Positions 8,262 through 17,349 are shown, counted from the stretch's first letter. The stretch: DNA of 49,397 nucleotides from Halomonas colorata (GCF_014897985.1 NZ_JABUZA010000035.1:1-49397); one strand, 5' to 3'. Numbers and translations are program-made. The notes: a model not told the origin generated them from the letters alone.

Positions 8262-9290
8262 ATGACTATTATGACTTCTCAAGCTGAGCTAGATGCTCCG
8301 CTCCCAAGCCCGTATTGCCCCACTCGTATCCCCGCGGAAGACCAAGCGCGCGTTGCTGAAATAAAGCAGCTATTGCAAGCGCATAATGCGGTGCTTGTCG
8401 CGCATTACTATACCGATGATGCTATTCAACAGTTGGCCGAGGAAACGGGCGGCTGTGTGGCAGACTCCCTGGAAATGGCGCGCTTTGGCGCCCGGCATGA
8501 TGCCACAACGCTGGTCGTTGCTGGCGTACGCTTCATGGGGGAAACAGCCAAAATTCTTTCGCCCGAAAAACGCGTACTCATGCCCACGCTTGAGGCAACT
8601 TGCTCGCTGGATATTGGCTGTCCGGTAGATGAGTTCAGCGCCTTTTGCGATGCGAATCCCGATCGAACCGTGGTGGTGTATGCCAACACATCGGCGGCGG
8701 TAAAAGCGCGCGCTGACTGGGTAGTGACTTCATCCATTGCGGTTGAGGTTATCGAGCATCTGCAGGCTAAGGGTGAAAAAATTCTTTGGGCGCCTGATAA
8801 GCACTTGGGCGGCTATATTCAGAAAAAAACCGGTGCTGACATGCTGATGTGGGACGGTGCCTGCATTGTGCATGAAGAGTTTAAGGCAAAAGGCATTGAA
8901 GACTTAAAGCGTCTTTACCCTGATGCAGCTGTGCTGGTCCACCCTGAATCGCCTGACTCGGTCGTTAATATGGCCGATGTTGCCGGGTCGACGTCGCAAT
9001 TAATTAAGGCTGCGCAAGCGTTGCCCAACAATAAGCTTATTGTGGCCACTGATCGGGGCATTTTTTTCAAGATGCAGCAGGCTGTTCCCGACAAGGTACT
9101 GTTCGAGGCGCCTACGGCGGGTAATGGCGCTACGTGCCGAAGCTGCGCGCACTGCCCGTGGATGGCGATGAATGAATTGGACAATCTGGCGGGGGCTTTG
9201 CGCCACGGCAGCGGAGAAATCCATGTGGATGCATCGCTGCGTCAGCGTGCGCTTAAGCCATTAGAACGGATGCTCAATTTCAACGCCTGA
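8262..9290 (+). CDS. nadA: Quinolinate synthase NadA
   Basis: NadA condenses iminoaspartate with dihydroxyacetone phosphate to give quinolinate, a step of de novo NAD synthesis. It carries an oxygen-sensitive [4Fe-4S] cluster in the cytoplasm. The protein contains [19 protein letters not shown] near the N-terminus, CSLDIGCP and CRSCAHCPW. Counting from the ATG at 8262, cysteines 114, 201 and 298 fall one residue from the E. coli ligands 113, 200 and 297. GTG 8250 and ATG 8271 are also possible starts, because no clear ribosome-binding site decides. Length (342) is normal. The next pathway enzyme, nadC, is 8 kb away on the minus strand. A terminator shared with the convergent protease gene follows. 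Confidence 0.95.
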   Translation: MTIMTSQAELDAPLPSPYCPTRIPAEDQARVAEIKQLLQAHNAVLVAHYYTDDAIQQLAEETGGCVADSLEMARFGARHDATTLVVAGVRFMGETAKILSPEKRVLMPTLEATCSLDIGCPVDEFSAFCDANPDRTVVVYANTSAAVKARADWVVTSSIAVEVIEHLQAKGEKILWAPDKHLGGYIQKKTGADMLMWDGACIVHEEFKAKGIEDLKRLYPDAAVLVHPESPDSVVNMADVAGSTSQLIKAAQALPNNKLIVATDRGIFFKMQQAVPDKVLFEAPTAGNGATCRSCAHCPWMAMNELDNLAGALRHGSGEIHVDASLRQRALKPLERMLNFNA

Positions 9291-9320
9291 TCAGGCTGAC
9301 TTAGCATTGCGCTATTCAAA

Positions 9321-9356
9321 AAAAGCGCCTGACGGCCTACGCAGTCGGGCGCTTTT
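9321..9356. terminator. Bidirectional terminator between nadA and the M48 protease gene
   Basis: AAAAGCGCCTGAC (9321-9333) pairs with GTCGGGCGCTTTT (9344-9356), with one G-T wobble. An A-run before and a T-run after the stem let it serve both convergent genes. Confidence 0.88.
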
Positions 9357-9384
9357 AGCATGAGGCGTTTACGTAGATGTTGTC

Positions 9385-10845
9385 TTAGAAATCTTCCAAC
9401 GCTTGGCGATACTCAATGAACGCTTCGCGGCGCTGCTCAATGCGAGCAAGTGCCTGTTGGTTGCTTTCACGTTCGGCAGCGTCGCGGGCAATCGACAGCT
9501 GGCGTATGCCTTGATCAACCCGCCCGGTCAGCTGTAGCTGCTCGGCGCGTGCTAAATGCCCCCAGCTACCATGCCCACTCCGTCCTGCCGCCTCGGCAAG
9601 CAGGTTAAACCCTTGTGGGCTATCAGGATGCCGCGCGGTAATATTGTTGAGTAGCTGATAAGCCGCCTCAGGATCACGCTGTAACTGGGCTTCGGCCAGG
9701 GTTAATTGAGCAGGGAGATAAGCGGGCATTATCCTCAATAAGCGCTGGCTGCGCGTAATTGCCTCGTCATAGCGTTGGGCTTCAAGCGCAATACTCGCGG
9801 CAGAGGCGGGCAGCATGGCGTAGTCGGGTAGTTCGGCAGCCAGTTGGTCAAGCGCTTGCAGGGCGCTGTCAGTTTGCCCGTTTCGTCCCCTGATCAACGC
9901 TTCTAGATAGCGTCTTGCGGGCTCCTCAGCGCCTGCCTGGGTAAGGTGCGAGGTTGCCTGGTGTGGCGAGTTGCTGTAAATGCTCAGCAGGGCGCGTGCG
10001 CGCATCATGTCGTAAAGCGTGTCGCTGGTATAGGCATTGGCGACGCTCAACTGAGAGGCGCGTGCTTGAGCATCACTTAAACGGCTATCCGACACGGGGT
10101 GTGTGAGCAGGAATTCGGGCGGCGTGCCGCCCTGTAGGCGCGCCATTCTTTGCATGGCGGAGAACATGCGTACCATCGCTTCAGGGTCATAGCCGGCATC
10201 TGCCATCGCCTGTAAGCCAATATGGTCGGCTTCTTGTTCATAGCGTCGGGAATAGGTGAGCTGGTCTTGGATCAGTGCCGCCTGAGAGCCCATAGCGGCC
10301 GCTATACCCGCATCGCCACCACCGCTTGCCGCCACCAGCATACCCGCCAGCATGGCGGCCATGGCGGGTAGCTGTGTTTGCTCAGCCCTGGCGCTTCCTC
10401 GGGCATAATGGCGCTGCGATAAGTGGCCTAATTCGTGCGCAATCACCGAAACGAAAGCGCCTTCATCTTCGGCGAAGGCAAAAAGCCCCGAATTGATACC
10501 GATCACGCCTCCGGGTACTGCGAACGCATTGAGCGACCGGTTATCGACCATTACCGTTGTGGTCTGTAAGCTGCCTAACTGGCTATAGGGCACAAGGCGT
10601 GCCACTAGACTATCCAGATAGTCATTGACGATCGGATCTTGCCATTGCGGTGCCTGGGCGCGAAATTGACGCAACCATGCCCGCCCCAGGCGAAACTCTT
10701 CACTGCTTGCCGATGATGCGACACCGCCAAGCGTTGGCAAATGATAGTCATTAAGTGCGTAGCTTGGCGGGCTCGACATGCTGATGCTGCAAGCAATAGC
10801 AAGCGCGCAAATCCAGCGTGGGTAAGCGTTCCGTAGGTGCGGCAT
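9385..10845 (-). CDS. bepA: Periplasmic M48 metalloprotease with TPR repeats (BepA-like)
   Basis: A zinc protease and chaperone that in E. coli helps assemble or degrade LptD and other outer-membrane proteins. A signal peptide ends near SPPSYA. The catalytic motif HELGH is at residues 137-141, one residue from E. coli BepA, followed by the glutamate region QEADHIGLQAM. From about residue 290 the sequence is Ala/Leu-rich helical TPR-like repeats. The ATG at 10845 is preferred because GAGG sits just before it; an in-frame ATG at 10878 would add 11 residues without a ribosome-binding site. Length (486) matches BepA. It is divergent from tusA-perM, an arrangement also found near nadA in Pseudomonas. 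Confidence 0.9.
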   Translation of the reverse strand: MPHLRNAYPRWICALAIACSISMSSPPSYALNDYHLPTLGGVASSASSEEFRLGRAWLRQFRAQAPQWQDPIVNDYLDSLVARLVPYSQLGSLQTTTVMVDNRSLNAFAVPGGVIGINSGLFAFAEDEGAFVSVIAHELGHLSQRHYARGSARAEQTQLPAMAAMLAGMLVAASGGGDAGIAAAMGSQAALIQDQLTYSRRYEQEADHIGLQAMADAGYDPEAMVRMFSAMQRMARLQGGTPPEFLLTHPVSDSRLSDAQARASQLSVANAYTSDTLYDMMRARALLSIYSNSPHQATSHLTQAGAEEPARRYLEALIRGRNGQTDSALQALDQLAAELPDYAMLPASAASIALEAQRYDEAITRSQRLLRIMPAYLPAQLTLAEAQLQRDPEAAYQLLNNITARHPDSPQGFNLLAEAAGRSGHGSWGHLARAEQLQLTGRVDQGIRQLSIARDAAERESNQQALARIEQRREAFIEYRQALEDF

Positions 10846-10999
10846 GGCATCCTCGTTCATTATAATAAAGCGCAGCATTTACCACTGTGACATTGAATGG
10901 TGCAGTGAAGTGCCGTTAAATCAAATGGTCAATGATCATCGCAAAGTAAACAGTTTATGCAACAATGTCGTGATCATGCAGGCATTTTGAGGAGTTGGT

Positions 11000-11263
11000 A
11001 TGTCTGAACCATTAACGCGTTGTCAACCAGACGTAGTGCTTGATGCGTGTGGGCTGCCTTGCCCGTTACCGTTACTCAAAACAAAACAGGCGCTGGCCGG
11101 GATGGTTGCCGGACAAGTGTTAGAAGTGCGCGCCACTGATGCAGGCTCCTGGCGCGATATGGTCTCCTTTGCTGACCAGAGTAATCATGCCATGGAAGCG
11201 CGAGAGCAGTGCCATGAAACGTACTTTTTCTGGATACGCAAAGCGGGAGATGCCCGCTCATGA
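11000..11263 (+). CDS. tusA: TusA/SirA-family sulfur-relay protein
   Basis: A small (87-residue) cytoplasmic persulfide carrier of the TusA family. It has the defining CPxP motif within DACGLPCPLPLLKTK, with the sulfur-carrying cysteine at C21. Such proteins pass sulfur to tRNA thiolation or molybdenum-cofactor pathways; the Pseudomonas gene in this same neighbourhood (PA1006) has been linked to molybdenum homeostasis, so it may be that paralogue rather than the tRNA-specific TusA. A GAGGAG ribosome-binding site precedes the ATG. Its stop codon overlaps the start of the permease gene (ATGA), so the two are translationally coupled. Confidence 0.88.
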   Translation: MSEPLTRCQPDVVLDACGLPCPLPLLKTKQALAGMVAGQVLEVRATDAGSWRDMVSFADQSNHAMEAREQCHETYFFWIRKAGDARS

Positions 11264-12357
11264 CCATGCGTACCATTTTTAAAAGTTGGGTTGAGCGCTA
11301 TTTTTCCGATGAAGAAGCACTCGTTTTATTATTGATATTGGTCGCTGGTTTTGCCGCCATTATTTGGTTTGGGCGCATGCTGGCTCCCTTCTTTACCGCA
11401 CTGATCGTGGCTTTTCTACTCCAAGGTGTCGTGAGTGCATTAACTCGGCGGGGCGTGCCGCATTTATTGGCCGTTATTACCATCTTCCTTGCTTTTGTGA
11501 GCGTCTTGCTGGCGCTGGCGTTTATCTTAATGCCGCTCATTTGGAATCAGCTGGTGGGGCTTGTGCAAGAAACGCCGCGCATGTTCGCAAGTGGCCAAGT
11601 GTGGCTGGATGAAATGCAGGCACGCTACCCCAACTTGATTACCCCGGATCAAATGCAAAGCTGGATAGGCGTGGCGAGCCGCGAGATTAGTCAGTTAGGT
11701 CAGCGCGCCTTGACGCTATCGCTAGCCTCGCTGGGCAACGTTATGTCGTTAATCATTTATCTGGTATTGGTGCCTATTTTGGTCTTCTTTATGCTTAAAG
11801 ACCGCGAGGTGCTGGTCGGGTTTACCCTTTCTCTGTTGCCACAAAAGCGCGCATTATTAACGCGGATCTGGAAAGAGATGGACCATCAGATCGCTAACTA
11901 TATTCGCGGTAAATTCATCGAGATTATGATTGTGGGGACGGTGGCGTTTTTTACCTTTACCTTTTTTGGCCTGCCTTATACGGCGCTGCTGGCTGTTTTG
12001 GTGGGGTTTTCGGTATTGGTGCCTTTTATCGGTGCGGCGGTGGCAACCCTGCCGGTCGCGGCGGTCGCCGGTTTTTATTTTGGGTTAAGTGATCAATTTG
12101 CATACGTTTTGATTGCGTATGGGATCATTCAAGCCTTGGATGGAAACGTACTATCACCAGTGCTTTTCTCTGAAACCAACAACATTCATCCCGTTTCAAT
12201 TATTGTCGCCGTGCTTTTCTTTGGCGGTATCTGGGGCTTTTGGGGAGTGTTTTTCGCCATTCCGCTGGCGACGCTATTAAAAGCACTGATTTATGCCTGG
12301 CCGCGCGGTATTCATAAGCAGGAGGGGGCCGATAGCGTTATTCAGGTAGACTCTTAA
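11260..12357 (+). CDS. AI-2E transporter family (PerM-like) membrane protein
   Basis: A 365-residue inner-membrane protein of the AI-2E/PerM (UPF0118) family. About eight hydrophobic segments are visible: two near residues 20-60, one at 65-95, one around 155-180, and a cluster from 220 to 350. The family signatures include YIRGKFIEIMIVG, FIGAAVATLPVA and LDGNVLSPVLF. Family members have been linked to autoinducer export or sodium/proton exchange; the substrate cannot be read from sequence. The gene overlaps tusA by four bases and ends before a strong terminator. It corresponds to the permease gene found in the Pseudomonas tusA-bcp neighbourhood. Confidence 0.85.
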   Translation: MTMRTIFKSWVERYFSDEEALVLLLILVAGFAAIIWFGRMLAPFFTALIVAFLLQGVVSALTRRGVPHLLAVITIFLAFVSVLLALAFILMPLIWNQLVGLVQETPRMFASGQVWLDEMQARYPNLITPDQMQSWIGVASREISQLGQRALTLSLASLGNVMSLIIYLVLVPILVFFMLKDREVLVGFTLSLLPQKRALLTRIWKEMDHQIANYIRGKFIEIMIVGTVAFFTFTFFGLPYTALLAVLVGFSVLVPFIGAAVATLPVAAVAGFYFGLSDQFAYVLIAYGIIQALDGNVLSPVLFSETNNIHPVSIIVAVLFFGGIWGFWGVFFAIPLATLLKALIYAWPRGIHKQEGADSVIQVDS

Positions 12358-12452
12358 GCAAACGAGCGGCTGTTTCTTCGGCTAAAAGCTTTCTTAGGTC
12401 AACAGATACAGTGCCGTTTTCAGCCGCATGAATTGCTTTGAGCATCCGCTTT

Positions 12453-12487
12453 CGCCCGCCCAGTTATAAAACCGGGCGGGCGTTTTT
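12453..12487 (+). terminator. Terminator of tusA-perM
   Basis: A 9-bp stem CGCCCGCCC/GGGCGGGCG with a 12-base loop and a five-T tail. The tail overlaps the last bases of the convergent bcp gene by two. Confidence 0.88.
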
Positions 12488-12965
12488 ATGAGCGGCTGGC
12501 GTGCAGCGCTTGCGCGGCTGTCAATACTTCAGCGACGTGACCCGGGACTTTAACGCCACGCCATTCGTTGGCAAGATTGCCGTTTGCATCAATCAGAAAA
12601 GTGCTGCGCTCGATACCTAAATGCTCCTTGCCGTACATTTTTTTCAGCTTGATCACGTCAAACAGGGTGCAGAGCGTTTCGTCTTTGTCGGAAATCAGCG
12701 CAAAGTTAAAGTCCTGCTTGGTTTTAAAGTTTTCCTGGGCGCGCAGGCCATCGCGCGAAACACCTAGAATAACGGTGTTGGCGGTATCAAACGCATTTTT
12801 ATTATCCCGGAAGTCGCCGCCCTCAGTCGTGCAGCCCGGTGTGCTGGCTTTCGGATAGAAATAAATAACGACCTGCTTACCGCGTAGTTGCGATAGTGTC
12901 ACCGTTGTATCGCCGGTGGCGCTGGCCGAAAAATCGGGGACAGATTGGCCTAGTTCAATGCTCAT
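12486..12965 (-). CDS. bcp: Thiol peroxidase Bcp (AhpC/TSA-family peroxiredoxin)
   Basis: A 159-residue cytoplasmic peroxiredoxin that reduces hydrogen peroxide and organic peroxides using thioredoxin-type donors. The peroxidatic cysteine is C45 in STPGCTTEGGDFRD. E. coli Bcp has a second cysteine five residues on (C50); here that residue is glycine, and the only other cysteine is C99. This suggests a 1-Cys mechanism or a resolving role for C99. The GDTTVTL N-terminus and the length are typical. The start follows GAGGAG with good spacing. The gene lies between perM and dapA as in related bacteria, but the gcvR gene often found beside it is absent. Confidence 0.95.
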   Translation of the reverse strand: MSIELGQSVPDFSASATGDTTVTLSQLRGKQVVIYFYPKASTPGCTTEGGDFRDNKNAFDTANTVILGVSRDGLRAQENFKTKQDFNFALISDKDETLCTLFDVIKLKKMYGKEHLGIERSTFLIDANGNLANEWRGVKVPGHVAEVLTAAQALHASRS

Positions 12966-13215
12966 GCAGACTCCTCTTCATTAGTCACTTATCAGGCTGA
13001 TTACACGCAACCTTAGCCAGCATGTCAAAGGTGGGAGGGGCATGTCACGCAAACTCACTACGGTTTGCGCTGTACAGGGTCGAGTCGCCTGAGTACCATT
13101 TACCCCTGTAGGCCCAAAAGGGCGGTCGTCATGCTGCTCAATATAGCATTCGGCGCTTTGTCTTGTTGTCCATATTGGGTTTGATTTCATAACTTTGCAG
13201 GTGAGGAATAAACGG

Positions 13216-14100
13216 ATGATCACAGGCAGTATCGTCGCCCTGGCGACGCCGATGAAAGTCAATGGCGACATCGACTGGGAGGCGCTTCGTCGTCTGGTAA
13301 ATTTCCACCTTGAAAATGGAACCGATGGCATCGTTGCCGCCGGTACCACGGGCGAACCTACGACGATGTCGTTTGCTGAACACTTTGATGTGATCCGCAG
13401 CGTCGTTGAAGAGGTTAATGGGCGTATCCCGGTAATTGCCGGTACGGGCGCCAATGCCACATCTGAGGCGGTTGAGCTTGCCCGCTATGCCAGCGAAGTA
13501 GGGGCTGACTACTGCTTGTCGGTATGCCCTTACTACAACAAGCCGACCCAGGAAGGCTTGTACCAGCACTTCAAGGCCGTGGCCGAAGGTAGCAAACTGC
13601 CGGTCATTATGTACAACGTACCGGGCCGTACCTGCTCTGACTTGTACAACGAGACCGTGGTGCGCCTGGCTGCCGTTGACAATATTATTGGCCTAAAAGA
13701 TGCCACAGGGAACCTTGAGCGTGCAGAAGATCTAATCTCTCGCTTGAAGGGCAGCGACTTTATGCTGTACTCCGGCGACGATGCGACCGCGTGTGATTTT
13801 ATGCTGATGGGCGGGCATGGCGATATTTCAGTCACGGCAAACGTGGCTCCCAAAGCGATGCATGATTTGTGTGCGGCGGCCGTTGCTGGCGATGCGGATA
13901 AAGCCCACCAAATTAATACCCGCTTGATGCCTCTGCATACCAATCTGGGCATTGAGTCGAACCCTATCCCGGTAAAATGGGCGCTCAATCGCATGGGGTA
14001 TATGGATGCAGGAATTCGTTTGCCGTTGACGTGGCTGTCTGAGAAGTACCACGCCACTGTGAGTGAAGCGATGCAACTGGCGGGCGTGATCGAGGAGTAA
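13216..14100 (+). CDS. dapA: 4-hydroxy-tetrahydrodipicolinate synthase DapA
   Basis: DapA condenses pyruvate with aspartate semialdehyde, the first committed step to diaminopimelate and lysine. The 294-residue TIM-barrel protein has Tyr133 in MYNVPGRT and the Schiff-base Lys161 in GLKDATG at exactly the E. coli positions, plus the GTTGEP motif. The ATG at 13216 is chosen because GAGGA lies just before it and because it reproduces the family N-terminus ([13 protein letters not shown]). An in-frame ATG seven codons upstream lacks support. It begins the dapA-bamC-purC run conserved across gammaproteobacteria. Confidence 0.97.
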   Translation: MITGSIVALATPMKVNGDIDWEALRRLVNFHLENGTDGIVAAGTTGEPTTMSFAEHFDVIRSVVEEVNGRIPVIAGTGANATSEAVELARYASEVGADYCLSVCPYYNKPTQEGLYQHFKAVAEGSKLPVIMYNVPGRTCSDLYNETVVRLAAVDNIIGLKDATGNLERAEDLISRLKGSDFMLYSGDDATACDFMLMGGHGDISVTANVAPKAMHDLCAAAVAGDADKAHQINTRLMPLHTNLGIESNPIPVKWALNRMGYMDAGIRLPLTWLSEKYHATVSEAMQLAGVIEE

Positions 14101-14139
14101 TGCTCTTTTATCACACCCGGCGCGATACTATGGCTACTT

Positions 14140-14159
14140 GGCGCACCCAATGGTGTGCC
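14140..14159 (+). other. Hairpin between dapA and bamC
   Basis: GGCGCACC and GGTGTGCC form an 8-bp stem with one wobble and a CAAT loop. A longer-range pair ACCCGGC (14115-14121) / GCCGGGT (14157-14163) competes with it. There is no T-run, so it is more likely an mRNA processing or stability element than a terminator. Confidence 0.45.
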
Positions 14160-14193
14160 GGGTAGCTGCTCTGTTGACTGTTAAGGTGGCTTG

Positions 14194-15177
14194 ATGAGCT
14201 CTGTGCTTGAAAAACGTGCGCTTAAATGGATACCGCTGGCACTCGTAACGGCTGTCACTCTAGCTGGGTGCGCGCGTGATGGTTATTACCACGACCGCAA
14301 CCTGGACTACACCAAAGCCGCTCCGGCACCTCCCTTAGTGCTGCCAGAGACTCGTAATGCTCAGCGCTATCAGGATGCGTTGCCGGTTCCTCAGGCAGCC
14401 ATGCAGGGCGCACGCATTGATGAGGCCGCAGAAATTCGCCCGCCTCAGTCGCTGGCCATGGGTAGCGGTTTGGAGCCTGAATACGTTGAGCGGCGCCAAG
14501 CGGGTAACCAAAGTTGGCTGGTAGTGGCTGCTGACACCGGCGCCGTCTGGCCGCAGTTGGAAAGTTTTGCCCGCAGTCGCCAGCTTGGCGTACAGCAAAG
14601 CGATGTTTCCCAAGGGGTGATTGTAACGTCCCAGGCGGACCTGCGTCTGCAAAGCGCCATGCGTTCCGGCAGTAGTGAAGTGCGCTGTGAACGTGGTGGC
14701 CAGACCATGACGAGCTGCCTGGACGCCCTGGAGGAGTTTCTAGGCGCGCGCAGTGCATCGCAAAGCGTGGCGTCCTCGTGGAACGCGCAGCGCTTGAACC
14801 ACCAGCAAACGTTACAGATCCGTCAGGACGGCGATGAATGGGAAGTCGCCATTCCTCAGCCGGTGGAGCGCGTATGGGCTGAGCTTAACCACTATCTGGC
14901 CCTGGATTTTACTCAGGAAGGGCAGCGCAACCTGTTGGCCACCAATCCTGAAAACTATGAGTTCCTGGTCGAGTACATGACGGCTACCGAGCGCGATCGT
15001 AATCCGCTACAGATAGTCTTTAGTGCCGATGTGCGCCGGATGTCTCAAGAGATACGCCTTGTTCTGCAGCCCGATGGTAACCAGACCATCCTGCGTGCGG
15101 TCAATGCCAGCGAGCGCGAGTTTAGTCCCGATGACCAGCGTGAGCTGTTAGAACGTGTTGCTGGCTATTTACGTTAA
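14194..15177 (+). CDS. bamC: Outer-membrane assembly lipoprotein BamC (NlpB)
   Basis: A lipoprotein subunit of the beta-barrel assembly machine at the inner face of the outer membrane. The signal sequence ends in the lipobox LAGC, followed by an unstructured Pro/Ala-rich segment resembling the BamC lasso that contacts BamD (DYTKAAPAPPLVLPE). Two helix-grip-like domains follow (about 95-195 and 215-325). Length (327) is close to the E. coli protein (344). The ATG at 14194 is used with AAGGTGG before it; a TTG lies immediately upstream. Its position between dapA and purC is the classical one, which supports the call because the sequence family is divergent. Confidence 0.88.
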   Translation: MSSVLEKRALKWIPLALVTAVTLAGCARDGYYHDRNLDYTKAAPAPPLVLPETRNAQRYQDALPVPQAAMQGARIDEAAEIRPPQSLAMGSGLEPEYVERRQAGNQSWLVVAADTGAVWPQLESFARSRQLGVQQSDVSQGVIVTSQADLRLQSAMRSGSSEVRCERGGQTMTSCLDALEEFLGARSASQSVASSWNAQRLNHQQTLQIRQDGDEWEVAIPQPVERVWAELNHYLALDFTQEGQRNLLATNPENYEFLVEYMTATERDRNPLQIVFSADVRRMSQEIRLVLQPDGNQTILRAVNASEREFSPDDQRELLERVAGYLR

Positions 15178-15207
15178 TCTGTTTATTTGATCCCTTTCGG
15201 AGCTGTC

Positions 15208-15924
15208 ATGGAAAAGCGCCAAGAACTTTATGCCGGTAAGGCAAAATCTGTATATACCACCGATGATCCGGACCTGCTGGTGCTGCAGTTTCGTGATGAC
15301 ACCAGCGCTTTTGATGGCAAGAAGAAAGAAGCTCTGGCCCGTAAGGGGATGGTCAATAACATCTTCAACGCGTTTATCATGGAGCGCTTGCAAGAGGCCG
15401 GTATCCCTACGCATTTTGAAAAACAGCTCTCTCCCAACGAGAGCCTGGTTAAAAAAATGCAGATGATTCCGGTCGAGTGCGTGGTCCGTAACATCGCCGC
15501 CGGCGGACTGGTAAAGCGTTTGGGCATTGAAGAAGGTATCGCGCTTACGCCGCCTACCTTTGAGCTGTTCTTGAAGAATGACGATAAGGGCGACCCGATG
15601 ATCAACGAGTCGCTGGCCGAAACTTTTGGCTGGGCAACGCCTGAGCAGCTTGGCAAGATGAAAACGCTGACCTTCAAGGTTAACCACGTGTTAAAACAGC
15701 TGTTTGCCGAAGGCGATATGCTGCTGGTGGACTACAAGCTGGAATTCGGCGTGTTCAAAGGCGAAGTGGTGCTGGGCGATGAGTTCTCTCCGGATGGTTG
15801 TCGCCTGTGGGATGCCAATACCCGCGAGAAGCTCGACAAAGACCGTTTCCGCCAAGGTTTGGGCGGTGTGATCGAAGCCTACGAAGAAGTAGGCCGCCGT
15901 CTGGGCATCACGTTTCCTGCTTAA
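15208..15924 (+). CDS. purC: Phosphoribosylaminoimidazole-succinocarboxamide synthase (SAICAR synthetase)
   Basis: PurC joins aspartate to CAIR using ATP in purine synthesis. The 238-residue protein is strongly similar to E. coli PurC along its whole length: [48 protein letters not shown] and [13 protein letters not shown]. The ATG at 15208 is preceded by CGGAG. It ends 21 bases from the convergent trmO gene. A hairpin inside the end of trmO (15956-15978) is the only terminator-like structure nearby. Confidence 0.97.
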   Translation: MEKRQELYAGKAKSVYTTDDPDLLVLQFRDDTSAFDGKKKEALARKGMVNNIFNAFIMERLQEAGIPTHFEKQLSPNESLVKKMQMIPVECVVRNIAAGGLVKRLGIEEGIALTPPTFELFLKNDDKGDPMINESLAETFGWATPEQLGKMKTLTFKVNHVLKQLFAEGDMLLVDYKLEFGVFKGEVVLGDEFSPDGCRLWDANTREKLDKDRFRQGLGGVIEAYEEVGRRLGITFPA

Positions 15925-15945
15925 CGTAGCGCATTAGCCCGAAGC

Positions 15946-16668
15946 TTAGTCGATAGCCACCACCTCTAACGTGGTGGCTTCGTCGTTTTGGAGGGCGCGA
16001 AATTTCACGTCCACATCGCGCAGGCGCACGCCATAGGTACGTCCTGGCGCTTCGCCTCGTTTATAGGCGGGGCGGGGGTCCTGGCTTAGCACCTGCTCGA
16101 TAAGGGCATGCAGCGTGGCGCTATCGGCGCGGGTGGTTAGCACATCCAATGCTGATTGGCTGAAAATTACGTGCAGTAACGCAGGTGCCTCAGGGGCAAA
16201 GCCTGCCTGGGCGGAAGGGTGGGCTTCGGCCCAGGGTAAGTAAGGCTTAATGTCGACTATCGGAGTGCCGCTGACCAGATCACACCCTTCGAGCCTTAAC
16301 TGAACTCCGTGGCGTGTGTCGATGCCCGCGAGCTTAACCAGTGAAAGCCCTAGCCGATTAGGCCGATGGGTGCTACGGCTGGCAAATACGCCCACTTTAC
16401 GATTACCTCCCAGCCGGGGCGGGCGCACTAGCGGTGTCCAGCGCTCGGGGCTTTGGTGGAAGATAAATGTCACCCACAGATGACTAAAATCATCCAGGCC
16501 ACGCACGGTTAACGGGTTGTTATAAGGGGGCACCAGTATCAGGCGGGCATCCGCCGCAGGGGCTAAGCCCGGCTGACGGGGAATACCAAACTTATCCGGG
16601 TAGTCGCTCTCAACGTAGCCTATAGGAGCCAATGTAAAAGACTCACTTTCGGGGGCATTGTGCATCAT
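15946..16668 (-). CDS. trmO: tRNA (adenine(37)-N6)-methyltransferase TrmO (TsaA/YaeB family)
   Basis: TrmO uses S-adenosylmethionine to N6-methylate the t6A37 of certain threonine tRNAs. The 240-residue protein has the family N-terminal beta-barrel signatures: IGYVESDYPDKFGIPRQPGL, DDFSHLWVTFIFH, GVFASRSTHRPNRLGLS and DIKPYLPWAEA, followed by the usual C-terminal domain with RDPRPAYKRG. Two adjacent ATGs (16668 and 16665) can start it; AAGG lies upstream and fits the second slightly better. It converges with purC and is divergent from the acetyltransferase gene. Confidence 0.92.
   Translation of the reverse strand: MMHNAPESESFTLAPIGYVESDYPDKFGIPRQPGLAPAADARLILVPPYNNPLTVRGLDDFSHLWVTFIFHQSPERWTPLVRPPRLGGNRKVGVFASRSTHRPNRLGLSLVKLAGIDTRHGVQLRLEGCDLVSGTPIVDIKPYLPWAEAHPSAQAGFAPEAPALLHVIFSQSALDVLTTRADSATLHALIEQVLSQDPRPAYKRGEAPGRTYGVRLRDVDVKFRALQNDEATTLEVVAID
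15956..15978. other. Hairpin inside the 3' end of trmO, possible purC terminator
   Basis: A perfect 8-bp stem GCCACCAC/GTGGTGGC with a 7-base loop, 31 bases after the purC stop. There is no T-run, so the terminator role is weak. It lies within the coding sequence of the convergent gene. Confidence 0.3.
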
Positions 16669-16760
16669 ACTGCCTTATGCTGAGATAGGCGCCCTAGTAT
16701 AAAGCAGACTGAACAGAATTCAGCCTGACACCGAGTATTGAACGCTTCCAATTTTTTAAT

Positions 16761-16794
16761 AACAGCTGGTTTTCGAGAACAGCTAGTTTTCGAT
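16761..16794 (+). repeat. Tandem 17-bp direct repeat upstream of the acetyltransferase gene
   Basis: AACAGCTGGTTTTCGAG is followed directly by AACAGCTAGTTTTCGAT (15 of 17 identical). It ends 18 bases before the ATG, in the gap divergent from trmO. Confidence 0.8.
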
Positions 16795-16812
16795 AGCAGC
16801 GAGAGGTGATGC

Positions 16813-17343
16813 ATGCCTAATACCGAGGAGCTTTCTGCGCCTAAAGCACCGACTGCCCGGGTAACCTATCGCGCCGCATTAGCGCGGGACGCCGCGGATC
16901 AGGCTGAGGTGTTTTATCATGCGGTCATGCAAGGTGCTGCAAACCATTATGAGCTGAGTCAGCGCCGTGCCTGGGCCAATGCGCTGCCCCGCGAAGCGAG
17001 TGCCTGGGCAGCTCGTCAGGCGCTTTACACAACGCTAGTAGCCGTTTGTGATGGGCGCTGCGTCGGCTTTTTAGAGTTTAATGCTCCAAAAGGACGTATC
17101 GAAACGCTTTATGTCTGGCCTTCATTAACCGGGCGAGGTATCGGTACCACGCTACTCATTCACGCCGAACGTATGCTGCTCGAACAGGGCATTGATAGGG
17201 TCGAAATTGAGGCCAGCGTCATGCTGTTTGACCGACTGCTGCGCCGAGGATGGGAAAACCTGGGCGAGCAATGGGTCGAGCGAAGCGGCGAGTCGCTCAA
17301 GCGCTATCGTCTGGAAAAACGCCTGAGCGCTATTGAGACCTGA
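16813..17343 (+). CDS. GNAT-family N-acetyltransferase
   Basis: A 176-residue protein with the acetyl-CoA binding signature of GNAT enzymes, VWPSLTGRGIGTTLL, in the expected central position, preceded by the beta strand RIETLYV and followed by a helix and IEIEASV-like strand. The ending (FDRLLRRGWENLGEQWVERSG) recalls YafP-type proteins with unidentified small-molecule or protein substrates. An AGAGG ribosome-binding site precedes the ATG, and a tandem 17-bp repeat lies just upstream. It converges with nadC, six bases away. The substrate is unknown. Confidence 0.85.
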   Translation: MPNTEELSAPKAPTARVTYRAALARDAADQAEVFYHAVMQGAANHYELSQRRAWANALPREASAWAARQALYTTLVAVCDGRCVGFLEFNAPKGRIETLYVWPSLTGRGIGTTLLIHAERMLLEQGIDRVEIEASVMLFDRLLRRGWENLGEQWVERSGESLKRYRLEKRLSAIET

Positions 17344-17349
17344 GTGCGC

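Noticed and set aside
13138..13569. 143-codon minus-strand frame over the dapA start
   Set aside because: It overlaps the well-supported dapA N-terminus and has no recognisable product.
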